From assembly GCA_964480565.1 (NCBI GenBank), contig CAYZSU010000005.1, positions 1-53,093 on the forward strand: a DNA stretch of 53,093 nucleotides, written 5' to 3'. Source of the stretch: CAYZSU01 sp964480565 (lineage in GTDB: Bacteria; UBA10199; 2-02-FULL-44-16; JAAZCA01). Positions within the stretch are counted from its first letter, which is position 1, and every line of letters begins with the position of its first letter. A program made the position numbers and the translations under genes. A model generated the notes under the pieces. It worked only from the letters and a program-made list of their open reading frames with translations, did no database searches and was not told where the DNA came from. This document shows positions 52,561 to 53,093 of this stretch, in pieces.

Positions 52561-53055
52561 ATGACTGTTAATAAATCAATTAATGACATACTGACAATGA
52601 TCGCACAAGATAGTTTACCATCTATAATGGACTCCATGACACAATTTTTCAACCAATCAACCACTATTGAATTAATCAAAGTTGAAGAAAAAAATATCAA
52701 TGAAGTCAGTGCCCAATATTATGAAAATAGCAAACCTGTGATTGCAAGTATCATTCATTTACAGGGAAAAATTAATCTAGAATTTCTTTTAATGATCCCC
52801 CCTCACATGGCCTATCAAATTCGTGATTTTATATTGGGAAAACATCTTGAATCTGAAGATGAACTTGATATCTATACAATCAGTGCAGTTCAGGAAATTG
52901 CTAATATCATTACCAGTGCATTATCCAATGGCCTAGTCAAATATCTAAATGAACCAACGCTACCGAGCCCCCCAGAAATAATTTGTGATTTTTCAGGTGT
53001 TATTTTTGAAGGGCTTATTATGGATATTGCATCCCAAACACTAGTGTCCGGTTAA
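52561..53055 (+). CDS. CheC/CheX-like phosphatase
   Basis: The 164-residue protein is in the CheC/CheX/FliY fold group. The phosphatase motif S/D-x3-E-x2-N is visible once as S108, E112 and N115 (SAVQEIANI). The N-terminal half (IASIIHLQGKINLEFLLMIP) is the companion strand region. CheX has a single such motif, CheC two, so CheX is somewhat likelier; the neighbouring cheD points to CheC. The gene ends 38 bases before the window edge. The substrate would be phosphorylated CheY or CheB. Confidence 0.75.
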   Translation: MTVNKSINDILTMIAQDSLPSIMDSMTQFFNQSTTIELIKVEEKNINEVSAQYYENSKPVIASIIHLQGKINLEFLLMIPPHMAYQIRDFILGKHLESEDELDIYTISAVQEIANIITSALSNGLVKYLNEPTLPSPPEIICDFSGVIFEGLIMDIASQTLVSG

Positions 53056-53093
53056 ATTAGAGATATTTAGGGCATGGATCTGAAGTTCTTTTT

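Overview
The window looks like a stretch of a Gram-negative, low-GC bacterial chromosome. It carries TolB, a secretin with PilM/N/O/P partners, GspL/M/N-like inner-membrane proteins, and a complete-looking chemotaxis signalling operon. The redox genes (a NuoE/NuoF fusion beside a GltD/NfnB-like flavoprotein) suggest an anaerobic or fermentative metabolism. I cannot fix the phylum; a Desulfobacterota-like organism is one guess, made by inference only. Two runs of 10 N and several palindromic repeats suggest a draft, scaffolded assembly.

Layout. Positions 1-6181 (+) hold a gene tail, tolB, ppx/gppA, a PRMT-like methyltransferase, a Dus tRNA-dihydrouridine synthase, maf, a GIY-YIG protein and a membrane-anchored alpha/beta hydrolase. 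Positions 6200-9890 are an accessory zone: a small leader-bearing protein with a decayed upstream region, palindromic repeats around an assembly gap, a HepT/MntA-type toxin-antitoxin pair and an IS3-family element. Positions 9894-19530 (-) are the most unusual part: six reading frames of largely unrecognised, mostly helical proteins. Five of them start with a Met/Pro/Gly-rich segment lacking acidic residues. Two adjacent ones look like a single gene split at an A8 run, and the last one ends in a J-domain. Positions 19700-28041 (-) form a tight six-gene set: a fused NuoE-NuoF protein, a NuoG/GltD-like flavoprotein (together resembling an electron-bifurcating transhydrogenase of the Sporomusa type), three tandem P-loop proteins of unknown function, and a citrate lyase alpha-subunit homologue.

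Positions 28589-38338 (-) encode a type IV pilus / type II secretion type envelope machine: GspL, GspM, GspN, an ExeA-like ATPase, a TPR protein, PilM, PilN, PilO, PilP, the secretin PilQ and a cold-shock-domain-like protein. A sulfotransferase-like gene lies upstream. Positions 39608-45873 carry fba (interrupted by a gap), a metallo-hydrolase, a NTT/TLC-like transporter under a TPP riboswitch with its own terminator, an acyltransferase, a 53-residue ORF and pgi. Positions 46029-53055 (+) are a PilZ protein followed by cheW, cheW, cheR, cheB, cheA (two Hpt domains), cheD and a CheC-like phosphatase.

The best candidates for something undescribed are the acid-free-leader gene cluster, the triple P-loop/transhydrogenase/citF operon, and the TPP-controlled nucleotide-translocase-like transporter.
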